This document shows positions 1 to 5,421 of a DNA stretch of 6,465 nt, piece after piece. A model generated the notes under the pieces. It was not told the DNA's origin. It did not search any database and worked only from the letters and a program-made list of their open reading frames with translations. This stretch comes from an uncultured Ruminococcus sp. (GTDB taxonomy: Bacteria; Bacillota; Clostridia; Oscillospirales; Acutalibacteraceae), in assembly GCA_902803585.1 (NCBI GenBank), contig CADCQO010000312.1, forward strand, positions 1 through 6,465, in the 5' to 3' direction. A program made the position numbers and the translations under genes. Positions within the stretch are counted from its first letter, which is position 1. Each line of letters starts with the position of its first letter.

Positions 1-194
1 CAGCTCCGTACTCTTATGCTGCTTACTACAAAAAGGCTTCTTCTTCCAGCTTTACACAGATCAGAGATTACGGCACAACTGCTACTATGACCGTAACACC
101 CGCTGCCGCTACCACTTATACGATTCGTGTAAAGGTTAAGGACAAGACAGGCAAAGTTGTTAGCAAGGATTTCACCGTCAAGGTAAACAACTAA
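1..194 (+). CDS. C-terminal end of a secreted or surface protein (5' partial)
   Basis: The reading frame starts at base 3 and gives 63 residues before TAA at 192-194; the N-terminus lies outside the window. The piece is rich in Ser, Thr, Ala, Tyr and Lys, with a YYKK segment followed by a run of four Ser. It ends in alternating hydrophobic/polar stretches (TYTIRVKVKD, KDFTVKV) that look like the last beta strands of an Ig-like or triple-tyrosine (Y_Y_Y-type) domain. Such domains close many extracellular proteins of gut Firmicutes, including enzymes and adhesins. No LPXTG motif, dockerin repeat or membrane anchor is visible, so if the protein is surface-bound the anchor is elsewhere. A stem-loop and a terminator follow, so this is the last gene of its unit. 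The reading frame is clear; the domain call is a pattern judgement, and the function of the whole protein cannot be told from this end. Confidence 0.75.
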   Translation, partial: APYSYAAYYKKASSSSFTQIRDYGTTATMTVTPAAATTYTIRVKVKDKTGKVVSKDFTVKVNN

Positions 195-205
195 TTACTC
201 TGCCG

Positions 206-238
206 CCGGCACAGAAACGGCATAAGACCGTTTGCCGG
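206..238 (+). other. 3'-UTR stem-loop without T-tract
   Basis: The arm CCGGC (206-210), a 4-base bulge ACAG, then AAACGG (215-220) pairs with CCGTTT (228-233) and GCCGG (234-238) around the 7-base loop CATAAGA. That makes 11 Watson-Crick pairs, starting 11 bases after the stop codon. No run of T follows, so it is not a standard terminator by itself. It could protect the 3' end of the upstream mRNA. Pairing is seen directly; the role is inferred. Confidence 0.5.
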
Positions 239-279
239 ATACCGCTATCGCTTACACACCATTTTTATTCTCTCAATCA

Positions 280-329
280 GACACAGACCCTGCACGGAAT
301 ATTTCGTGCGGGGTCTGTGCCTTTTGTTG
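280..329 (+). terminator. Rho-independent terminator of the upstream gene
   Basis: CACAGACCC (282-290), a T-G wobble and GCACG pair with CGTGC, G and GGGTCTGTG (ending at 319). The centre (GAATATTT) can close further. The stem has about 15 pairs and is followed at once by CTTTTGTTG (321-329). It ends the unit encoding the secreted protein and isolates it from the methionine synthase genes. Confidence 0.85.
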
Positions 330-355
330 CATTTATCGGGAAAATGTGCTATAAT
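327..355 (+). promoter_or_regulatory. Sigma-A promoter for the methionine synthase operon
   Basis: A perfect TATAAT lies at 350-355, preceded by TG one base upstream (TGC-TATAAT, an extended -10). A weak -35, TTGCAT (327-332), sits 17 bp upstream. The -35 overlaps the T-tract of the preceding terminator. Predicted transcription start is near 362, giving a leader of about 125 nt before the ATG at 487. Strong -10 with poor -35 is typical of extended -10 promoters. Confidence 0.75.
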
Positions 356-385
356 GTAGCTCGTGTATGCGGGGGAACTTTTCTT

Positions 386-469
386 ATGCTTCAGTCTGCA
401 GCGGAATCTGTCAGGGAATCATTTCTCTCCGACCCTCATGCAGTAACTGTTGTGCAAAAATGTGTGTAA
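386..469 (+). CDS. Possible 27-codon leader ORF before the activation gene
   Basis: An ATG at 386-388 opens a 27-residue frame (MLQSAAESVRESFLSDPHAV..., ending VQKCV) that stops with TAA at 467-469. A G-rich GGGGGA (371-376) lies 9 bases upstream as a possible ribosome binding site, and the ATG is about 24 nt after the predicted transcription start. The stop is one base before the GGAGGTGG that serves the next gene, a layout suited to translational coupling. The peptide is soluble-looking, has one Met and shows no run of a single amino acid, so it does not look like a classical attenuator peptide. It is in a different frame from the next gene. I cannot tell from one sequence whether it is translated; a chance frame of this length is quite possible. 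Confidence 0.3.
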   Translation: MLQSAAESVRESFLSDPHAVTVVQKCV

Positions 470-470
470 T

Positions 471-478
471 GGAGGTGG
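471..478 (+). promoter_or_regulatory. Ribosome binding site deciding the start at 487
   Basis: GGAGGTGG lies 8 to 11 bases before the ATG at 487. Upstream in-frame ATGs at 367, 460 and 469 have no comparable site: 367 is about five bases from the predicted transcription start, while 460 and 469 fall just before or next to this site. The 40 residues that the longest frame would add are Cys-rich and unlike the family, so 487 is preferred. Confidence 0.75.
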
Positions 479-486
479 AGCAAACG

Positions 487-1092
487 ATGACAAACAACGA
501 TGTTCAATTGATGACAGCTGCGGCCGATACCATTGCCATTAACCGCAATGAACTGGCGGAACGTCTGCATACGGACAGGAATTTTGACAGTCCGCTTTTA
601 CAGAAATGTCAGGACAGACTGCTCAGAACGGCAGACTATCGCTGTGTATATATCCGTACACCTGTTGATCTTCAGCAGGAAAATGTCTGTGATTTTGGTT
701 TTATGACCATTCCCAGCCGGCATCTGTACAGGAATTTGACAGGCTGTCAGGAGGCTTTTGTGATGGCAGTGACTGCGGGAATGGCAGTCGACAGGCTTTT
801 GCTGAGGCTGAATGTTATTTCTCAGGCGGAGCATTTTATGACAGATGCGTTAGCTTCGGCAGCCATTGAAAGTTTTTGTAATGCAGTCAGCGAAAAACTG
901 AAGGTCGGACTGGATTGTGCACCGCGTTTCAGCCCCGGTTACGGTGATGTGTCCATTACTTTTCAGCAGCCATTGCTGCAGCGGCTCAACGCATACGAAC
1001 TGCTCGGCATTACGCTGAATACAGCTTATCTCATGACACCTGTTAAATCCATTACAGCTATTATGGGTATTCGCTGCAATCACTTATCATAA
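487..1092 (+). CDS. Stand-alone MetH activation-domain protein
   Basis: This 201-residue protein matches the S-adenosylmethionine-binding activation domain of cobalamin-dependent methionine synthase (Met_synt_B12 family). Visible hallmarks are RFSPGYGD at residues 147-154, the RxxPGY motif that contacts SAM, and YLMTPVKSITAIMGI at 181-195, equivalent to the conserved segment near the end of the domain. In single-chain MetH this module allows reductive methylation of cob(II)alamin by SAM and an electron donor such as flavodoxin. As a separate cytoplasmic protein it most likely reactivates the MetH encoded 13 bp downstream, which lacks the domain. A separate activation protein next to a truncated MetH is known from Thermotoga maritima. 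No flavodoxin or other reductase is present here. The start at 487 rests on the ribosome binding site at 471-478; a longer frame reaches back to 367 but is unlikely. The family call is firm, and the partnership with the neighbouring MetH is a strong inference. Confidence 0.88.
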   Translation: MTNNDVQLMTAAADTIAINRNELAERLHTDRNFDSPLLQKCQDRLLRTADYRCVYIRTPVDLQQENVCDFGFMTIPSRHLYRNLTGCQEAFVMAVTAGMAVDRLLLRLNVISQAEHFMTDALASAAIESFCNAVSEKLKVGLDCAPRFSPGYGDVSITFQQPLLQRLNAYELLGITLNTAYLMTPVKSITAIMGIRCNHLS

Positions 1093-1105
1093 AAGAAGGT
1101 GTCCT

Positions 1106-3478
1106 ATGAAAAGCATTGTTGACCTGATAAAAGAAAAAAGAGTTTATTTTGACGGCGGAACAGGAACCGTTCTGCAGGGCATGGGCCTGCCTGCGGGGCA
1201 ATCTCCGGAACGCTGGAATATTGAACAGCCGGAAAAAATCATCGCTCTGCACAAGGCTTATCTTGATGCAGGCTGCAACATTATTAAAACCAATACTTTT
1301 GGTCTGAACAGAGAAAAATTTCCTGACTATCAGGCTTTGATACGAGCTGGCATTGCCTGTGCCAAAGAAGCCGTCAAAGGAAGGGAAGAAGCCTACATTG
1401 CTTATGATATGGGGCCTACAGGAAGACTTCTGGAGCCGTTGGGGGATTTGCCCTTTGAAGAAGCGGTGTCGATTTTTGCTGATAACGTCAGAACAGCGGC
1501 GGAATGCGGTGCGGATCTGGTGCTTATCGAAACGATGAATGACAGCTACGAAACAAAGGCGGCTGTTCTTGCCGTCAGGGAAAACAGTGACCTGCCGGTT
1601 TTTGTGACAAATGTTTATGATGCGGGCGGTAAGCTGATGACGGGTGCTGACCCTGCGGCGATGGTAGCCCTTCTGGAATCATTGGGTGTCGATGCACTTG
1701 GTATGAACTGTTCACTCGGCCCTGACAAAATGCTCAGCATCATGGATACTTTCCGTCAGTATGCGTCAGTGCCTGTCATTGTTAACCCTAACGCAGGACT
1801 GCCCGAAGTGCGTGACGGTCAGACGGTCTATACAATTGATGAAGAGGAATTTTCCGACTATATGGTACAGTTAGCAGAAAAGGGGGCATCTGTTCTCGGC
1901 GGCTGCTGTGGAACGACTCCTGCCTTTATTGAAAAAACCATTGCCAAAACCCGCAATCTGCCTTATGCCTGTCCGGAGGAAAAACCTTTTACCCTTGTAT
2001 CGTCCTATACTCATGCTGTCGTGATTGACAAAGACCCTGTTTTGATCGGTGAAAGAATCAATCCCACCGGTAAACCGAAGCTGAAAGAGGCTCTGCGGAG
2101 CGGAGATCTGAATTATGTGCTGAATGAGGCGATTCGTCAGACGGAGGCGGGAGCGCATATTCTGGACGTTAATGCAGGTCTGCCGGAAATTGACGAAACA
2201 GAAATGATGCTGCGATGTGTCACAGCCATTCAGTCGGTAACAGATGCGCCGCTGCAGATAGACTCCACAAAACCTGAAACACTGGCGGCGGCCATGCGTG
2301 TCTATAACGGAAAACCGCTGGTCAACTCCGTTAACGGAACGGAAGAAAGCATGAATGCCGTTCTGCCGATTGTACAGAAATACGGCGGCGGATTGATTGC
2401 ACTGACGATTGATGAAAACGGCATTCCCGATACAGCGGCTGAAAGAGCAGAAATTGCAGAAAAAATCATAGAACGAGCCGCTCAGTATGGCATCAAAAAG
2501 AAAGATATCATTGTCGACCCGCTGGCGCTGACAATTTCATCAAACCCTGAAAGTGCAGTTATCACTTTGGAGTCGGTACGCCTGATAAGACAATTGGGTG
2601 TCAAGACAAGTCTTGGTATTTCCAATATTTCCTTTGGCTTGCCGCAAAGAGAACTGATTACCAGCACTTTTTATGCCAACGCTCTCCATAACGGGCTGAA
2701 CTGTGCGATCATGAACCCGTTTTCTAAGGCAATGATGAACACCTACTATACCTTCCGGGCTTTGAACGGGCTGGACACCGGCTGTGTCGATTATATCAAT
2801 TATGCTTCCGCACAGAGTAATACACCGGAAAGATCTTCAGCACCTGCGGCAGAAGGCTCCCTGCACAGCTCTATTGTGAAGGGACTGAAAGATGAGGCGG
2901 TTCAGTATGCACGTTCATTACTGGCAGAACTGCCGCCGCTGGAGGTGATCAACGGGCATATTGTACCCGCTTTGAATGAAATCGGTGCGGCATTTGAACA
3001 GAAAAAAGCCTATCTGCCACAGTTGCTGATGAGTGCGGAGGCTGCATCGGCTTCTTTTGAAGAGGTTAAAAAACTGATTCCCGCTGATAAGGCAGACAGC
3101 AGTAAGGCAATTGTTCTGGCAACGGTCAAGGGTGATATCCATGATATCGGCAAAAATATTGTCAAGGTACTGATGGAAAGCTATGGATTTACTGTCTATG
3201 ATCTGGGAAGAGATGTTCCGCCTGAGATGGTTCTGCAATGTGCCTTAGAGCATGAATGTAAATTAGTTGGTCTGAGTGCCCTGATGACGACAACTGTTCC
3301 GGCAATGGCGGAAACCATTGAACTGCTTCATCGTACGGACCCGACTATTTGTACAATGGTAGGGGGTGCAGTGCTGAATCAGGAATACGCCGATATGATA
3401 GGTGCAGACTTCTACGGCGCAGATGCAATGGACAGTGTGCGCTTTGCGGAACGCTTTTACCATTCTGCCGCAGAATAA
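1106..3478 (+). CDS. metH: Cobalamin-dependent methionine synthase, catalytic subunit lacking activation domain
   Basis: This 790-residue cytoplasmic enzyme moves a methyl group from 5-methyltetrahydrofolate to homocysteine through methylcobalamin. The homocysteine domain spans about 1-290, with FDGGTGT (15-21) and the three zinc-ligand cysteines: C202 in GMNCSLGP, and C267-C268 in GGCCGTTP. The folate (pterin-binding) domain spans about 310-570, with GERINPTG (315-322), DVNAGLPE (354-361) and DSTKPE (386-391). The four-helix cap is about 585-665, with the AYLPQLLMSAE segment (635-645). The Rossmann B12 domain follows, with D677-x-H679-x-x-G682 whose His is the lower cobalt ligand, then GLSALMTTT (722-730) and MVGGAVLN (751-758). 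E. coli MetH has about 1,230 residues; this one stops after the B12 domain, and the missing activation module is the product of the preceding gene. AAGGTG (1096-1101) supports the ATG at 1106. No catalytic residue appears to be missing. The call is very secure. Confidence 0.97.
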   Translation: MKSIVDLIKEKRVYFDGGTGTVLQGMGLPAGQSPERWNIEQPEKIIALHKAYLDAGCNIIKTNTFGLNREKFPDYQALIRAGIACAKEAVKGREEAYIAYDMGPTGRLLEPLGDLPFEEAVSIFADNVRTAAECGADLVLIETMNDSYETKAAVLAVRENSDLPVFVTNVYDAGGKLMTGADPAAMVALLESLGVDALGMNCSLGPDKMLSIMDTFRQYASVPVIVNPNAGLPEVRDGQTVYTIDEEEFSDYMVQLAEKGASVLGGCCGTTPAFIEKTIAKTRNLPYACPEEKPFTLVSSYTHAVVIDKDPVLIGERINPTGKPKLKEALRSGDLNYVLNEAIRQTEAGAHILDVNAGLPEIDETEMMLRCVTAIQSVTDAPLQIDSTKPETLAAAMRVYNGKPLVNSVNGTEESMNAVLPIVQKYGGGLIALTIDENGIPDTAAERAEIAEKIIERAAQYGIKKKDIIVDPLALTISSNPESAVITLESVRLIRQLGVKTSLGISNISFGLPQRELITSTFYANALHNGLNCAIMNPFSKAMMNTYYTFRALNGLDTGCVDYINYASAQSNTPERSSAPAAEGSLHSSIVKGLKDEAVQYARSLLAELPPLEVINGHIVPALNEIGAAFEQKKAYLPQLLMSAEAASASFEEVKKLIPADKADSSKAIVLATVKGDIHDIGKNIVKVLMESYGFTVYDLGRDVPPEMVLQCALEHECKLVGLSALMTTTVPAMAETIELLHRTDPTICTMVGGAVLNQEYADMIGADFYGADAMDSVRFAERFYHSAAE

Positions 3479-3492
3479 AACAGCGGTACGTT

Positions 3493-3508
3493 TCATACAC
3501 ATTAACAA
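3493..3508 (+). repeat. 16-base intergenic motif, copy 1
   Basis: TCATACACATTAACAA begins 15 bases after the metH stop codon. It matches TCATGCACATTAGCAA (5205-5220) at 14 of 16 positions, and both differences are A/G transitions. Function unknown; it could be chance. Confidence 0.3.
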
Positions 3509-3543
3509 AAATCCGAGAACATAACGGAATGGGAGTTAATGGT

Positions 3544-4197
3544 ATGAAAAACATCATCGTGTCGAACCCTGTTCAGCGCTATTTGCGTGTCGGACAAAGC
3601 GGATTGAAAAAAAACGGTTTCTTCCTTTTGTTTTGCCTGATATTATTCGGAGGGATTGTTTACGGTGCCGTCAGCGGACGTTCAGCTGACAGCGGTTTAT
3701 TACAGCGTCTTGACTTTATTTTTCAGACAAATTTTGAAGTGCGGTGCAGTCAGGGACTTTTTTCAGCATTTATTGCGTCCTTTGCTTCGTCAGTACTGTT
3801 TCTCACAGTGATCTTTCTGTTGGGGTTGTCCCTGTGGGGAGGATTTTTTGCTGTACTGGTGCCATTCTTCAAAGGCTACGGCTACGGATTGTCTGTTGGA
3901 TTTCTTTATAATGCCTATGGCTTGCAGGGGATTTGCTATAATTTGCTGGTGATACTGCCCGGAATGTTTTTTTCCTCAGCAGTCATTGCGGCGGCGGCGC
4001 TGGGGGCATTTAGAAATTCATGGCATATGATTGCAGGCTTATTCCGTTCCTCTATGACAATAGATCTGCGTGAACTGCTGATGCGGTATTGTCGTTTGAT
4101 GGTGCGGATTCTTCTGCTGTGTACGGCGGCGGCGATATTGGATATGCTTTGTGCCCTGTGTTTTTCATGGCTGTTTCATTTCCGTATCAGCGGTTAA
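3544..4197 (+). CDS. SpoIIM-family polytopic membrane protein
   Basis: This 217-residue integral membrane protein has about five hydrophobic segments (near residues 25-44, 73-95, 97-122, 130-153 and 186-210) after a short basic N-terminus. Its core, FFKGYGYGLSVGFL (108-121) followed by GLQGICYNLLVILPGMFF (126-143), matches the pattern of the SpoIIM/DUF95 family: a glycine-rich loop entering a helix, then G, a short gap and ILP. Bacillus subtilis SpoIIM is 214 residues, has five membrane segments, and works with SpoIID and SpoIIP in engulfment during sporulation. Length and topology therefore fit, but the neighbours (metH, a YesL-like protein) are not sporulation genes, and SpoIIM-like proteins also occur in non-sporulating bacteria. 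GGGAG (3531-3535), 8 bases ahead, supports the ATG at 3544; an upstream in-frame ATG at 3529 abuts that site. The gene ends in tandem TAA codons. Membrane protein certain, family likely, role unknown. Confidence 0.7.
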   Translation: MKNIIVSNPVQRYLRVGQSGLKKNGFFLLFCLILFGGIVYGAVSGRSADSGLLQRLDFIFQTNFEVRCSQGLFSAFIASFASSVLFLTVIFLLGLSLWGGFFAVLVPFFKGYGYGLSVGFLYNAYGLQGICYNLLVILPGMFFSSAVIAAAALGAFRNSWHMIAGLFRSSMTIDLRELLMRYCRLMVRILLLCTAAAILDMLCALCFSWLFHFRISG

Positions 4198-4207
4198 TAA
4201 AAATCAG

Positions 4208-4220
4208 GAGTACTGTACTC
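4208..4220 (+). other. Short intergenic hairpin 1
   Basis: GAGTA, a 3-base loop CTG, and TACTC form a perfect 5-bp stem 10 bases after the SpoIIM-like gene. It is followed by GTTTTC, a weak T-run. The stem is too short to be called a confident terminator; it may attenuate or mark an mRNA processing point. Confidence 0.35.
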
Positions 4221-4234
4221 GTTTTCAACGTATC

Positions 4235-4250
4235 TTGGGAAGAATCCCAA
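4235..4250 (+). other. Short intergenic hairpin 2
   Basis: TTGGGA (4235-4240) and TCCCAA (4245-4250) pair perfectly around the tetraloop AGAA. The stem lies about 28 bases before the start of the next gene and upstream of its ribosome binding site. No T-tract follows. It could stabilise or separate the downstream part of the message, or be an operator dyad; neither is shown. Confidence 0.4.
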
Positions 4251-4277
4251 CAGAATCTCAATCAAGGGAGTGTCAAA

Positions 4278-5189
4278 ATGTCGGATAGTAACAGCCGGAA
4301 GTATAATCTTTCGGATTTCTTTTCTAATTACTTTGCCCATTTCGGTAAACTGCTGGTGGTGAATCTGCTTTTCTGTATACCGCTGGCGGTTCTGATTGGT
4401 ACGGCGGTATTACTGACGCAGTTTTTAGGAGAACTGAGCTGGTTCGTTGTATTTCTTGTGATTCCGCTGATGTCTCCCTTTTTCGCAGGACTGACAAATG
4501 TCTGCCGTAAATTGACGGCCAATCATGGTATGGAGCCGGTCAGGGACTACTTCAACGGCATAAAGCAGAACTGGTTGTTTTTTCTGATCAATTCCTTCTT
4601 TTTGTACGCACTGACGGCGGGTGTGTTTATCATCATTGTCCTTAACCGTGAATCAGGCAGCAGCGGGCCCATTTTTGCCTATATGATTATCATGCTGATC
4701 ACTTCTCTCGTTTTTATTCTGATGGACTTTTCTGCTGTGGTGATGTCGGTTTCGGTGGAACTCGGTTATGCTGATATTCTGAAAAATTCACTGGTACTTA
4801 TCGGAAAAGGCATTGTCAATCATCTGAAAACCCTGTTTGCATTGCTGTTTATGGGATTTTTGCTGTATACAACCATCGCACTGATACAGCAGCCCATTGT
4901 ATCAATGATCCTGATGGGTGTATTAACGCTGCTGTTTTTGCCAACACTTATGATGTACACTATCACCTATAATTCCTATCAGACAATTGAAAAACACATC
5001 ATTCTGCCGTATTCCGAAGAACATCAGCGGATACAGCGCATTCAGGAAGAAAAGAAAAAGGACGAACAGCTTACTTTAGAGGATCTGGAACCATTGGCAG
5101 AGGGTGATCCGGAAGAGTATGTATTTCTCAACGGAAAGACCGTGAAGCGCAAAACGATTCTGAAAATGATTGAAGTGAGGAAGAAGTGA
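4278..5189 (+). CDS. YesL/DUF624-like polytopic membrane protein with charged C-terminal tail
   Basis: This 303-residue protein has about six hydrophobic segments (near 23-47, 53-73, 99-122, 131-158, 184-203 and 207-228) and a cytoplasmic-looking tail of about 70 residues (235-303). The first half resembles the YesL/DUF624 family: an aromatic N-terminal FFSNYFAHFGKLL, a hydrophobic segment ending in P, then IPLMSPFFAGLTNVCRKL, and a conserved-looking DYFNGIKQNW (90-99) ahead of the third membrane segment. YesL-type proteins are poorly understood and often sit near sugar transport genes; no such genes are here. The tail runs from a Gln/Glu/Lys-rich helix-like stretch (249-264) to an acidic patch and a basic end. 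AAGGGAG (4264-4270), 7 bases ahead, supports the ATG at 4278; the frame stays open upstream only because it overlaps the SpoIIM-like gene. The gap of 80 bp to that gene allows cotranscription. Function is not known. Confidence 0.6.
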   Translation: MSDSNSRKYNLSDFFSNYFAHFGKLLVVNLLFCIPLAVLIGTAVLLTQFLGELSWFVVFLVIPLMSPFFAGLTNVCRKLTANHGMEPVRDYFNGIKQNWLFFLINSFFLYALTAGVFIIIVLNRESGSSGPIFAYMIIMLITSLVFILMDFSAVVMSVSVELGYADILKNSLVLIGKGIVNHLKTLFALLFMGFLLYTTIALIQQPIVSMILMGVLTLLFLPTLMMYTITYNSYQTIEKHIILPYSEEHQRIQRIQEEKKKDEQLTLEDLEPLAEGDPEEYVFLNGKTVKRKTILKMIEVRKK

Positions 5190-5204
5190 TTTTTCCGGAC
5201 ACGA

Positions 5205-5220
5205 TCATGCACATTAGCAA
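5205..5220 (+). repeat. 16-base intergenic motif, copy 2
   Basis: TCATGCACATTAGCAA begins 16 bases after the stop of the YesL-like gene, nearly the same distance as copy 1 from the metH stop (15 bases). It matches copy 1 at 14 of 16 positions. No known site is recognised. Confidence 0.3.
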
Positions 5221-5245
5221 CGAAACAAGCGGTTAAGTGAGAGGG

Positions 5246-5278
5246 AATCTGTTCAAAACATAGAAAATAACAGATTTT
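5246..5278 (+). terminator. 8-bp inverted repeat: weak terminator or operator
   Basis: AATCTGTT (5246-5253) and AACAGATT (5269-5276) are perfect inverse complements around a 15-base A-rich spacer, and two further T follow. It is the only clear dyad between the YesL-like gene and the adhE promoters, so it is the best candidate for ending the upstream unit. The AT-rich stem, long loop and short T-run make it a poor intrinsic terminator. Its place 23 bp upstream of the adhE -35 also suits a regulator binding site. Confidence 0.35.
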
Positions 5279-5299
5279 ACGTTTCTGACGAAAAGTATA

Positions 5300-5328
5300 T
5301 TGACACCTTTTTCACAGAATTTTATAAT
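5300..5328 (+). promoter_or_regulatory. adhE promoter P1 (perfect consensus)
   Basis: TTGACA (5300-5305), a 17-bp spacer and TATAAT (5323-5328) match the sigma-A consensus at all 12 positions with the ideal spacing. Transcription should start near 5335, about 87 nt before the adhE ATG. Such a promoter would be very strong unless repressed, which suits a major fermentative enzyme. Confidence 0.88.
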
Positions 5329-5339
5329 AAAACTATAAT
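5311..5339 (+). promoter_or_regulatory. adhE promoter P2, shifted 11 bp from P1
   Basis: TTCACA (5311-5316, five of six -35 bases), a 17-bp spacer and a second perfect TATAAT (5334-5339) form a complete promoter interleaved with P1. Transcription would start near 5346. The two -10 regions form an 11-bp tandem near-repeat (TATAATAAAAC, TATAATACAAA). Whether both are used cannot be seen. Confidence 0.55.
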
Positions 5340-5343
5340 ACAA

Positions 5344-5358
5344 ACAGCGGTATGCTGT
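5344..5358 (+). other. Small hairpin at the 5' end of the adhE leader
   Basis: ACAGC and GCTGT pair around the loop GGTAT. The stem is at or near the 5' end of transcripts from P1 and P2. A stem here could protect the message, or the dyad could be an operator; the evidence is only the pairing. Confidence 0.3.
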
Positions 5359-5421
5359 CGTATCTAATGACAGTGCAGGCAATTACCGGAAAGAAAGAAT
5401 TTGAAAACGGAGGACAGAATT

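Noticed and set aside
195..366. Possible small RNA or riboswitch between the first gene and the metH promoter
   Set aside because: Both stem-loops are explained as 3'-end structures of the upstream gene, and I see no promoter before them to drive a separate RNA.
367..486. N-terminal extension of the activation protein from an ATG at 367
   Set aside because: The ATG is about five bases from the predicted transcription start, has no ribosome site, and the added 40 residues are Cys-rich and unlike the family. GGAGGTGG at 471-478 points to 487.
3349..3543. SpoIIM-like frame open upstream into metH
   Set aside because: The extra 65 codons overlap metH in another frame, are rich in Arg and Cys and have no ribosome site; 3544 has GGGAG at the right distance.
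598..3557. Minus-strand and alternative-frame ORFs over the activation gene, metH and the start of the membrane gene
   Set aside because: All lie over strongly recognised coding sequence and have Cys/His/Arg-rich shadow composition.
4089..4277. Longer start for the YesL-like protein at 4089
   Set aside because: It would overlap the end of the SpoIIM-like gene by more than 100 bases; AAGGGAG before 4278 gives a better start.
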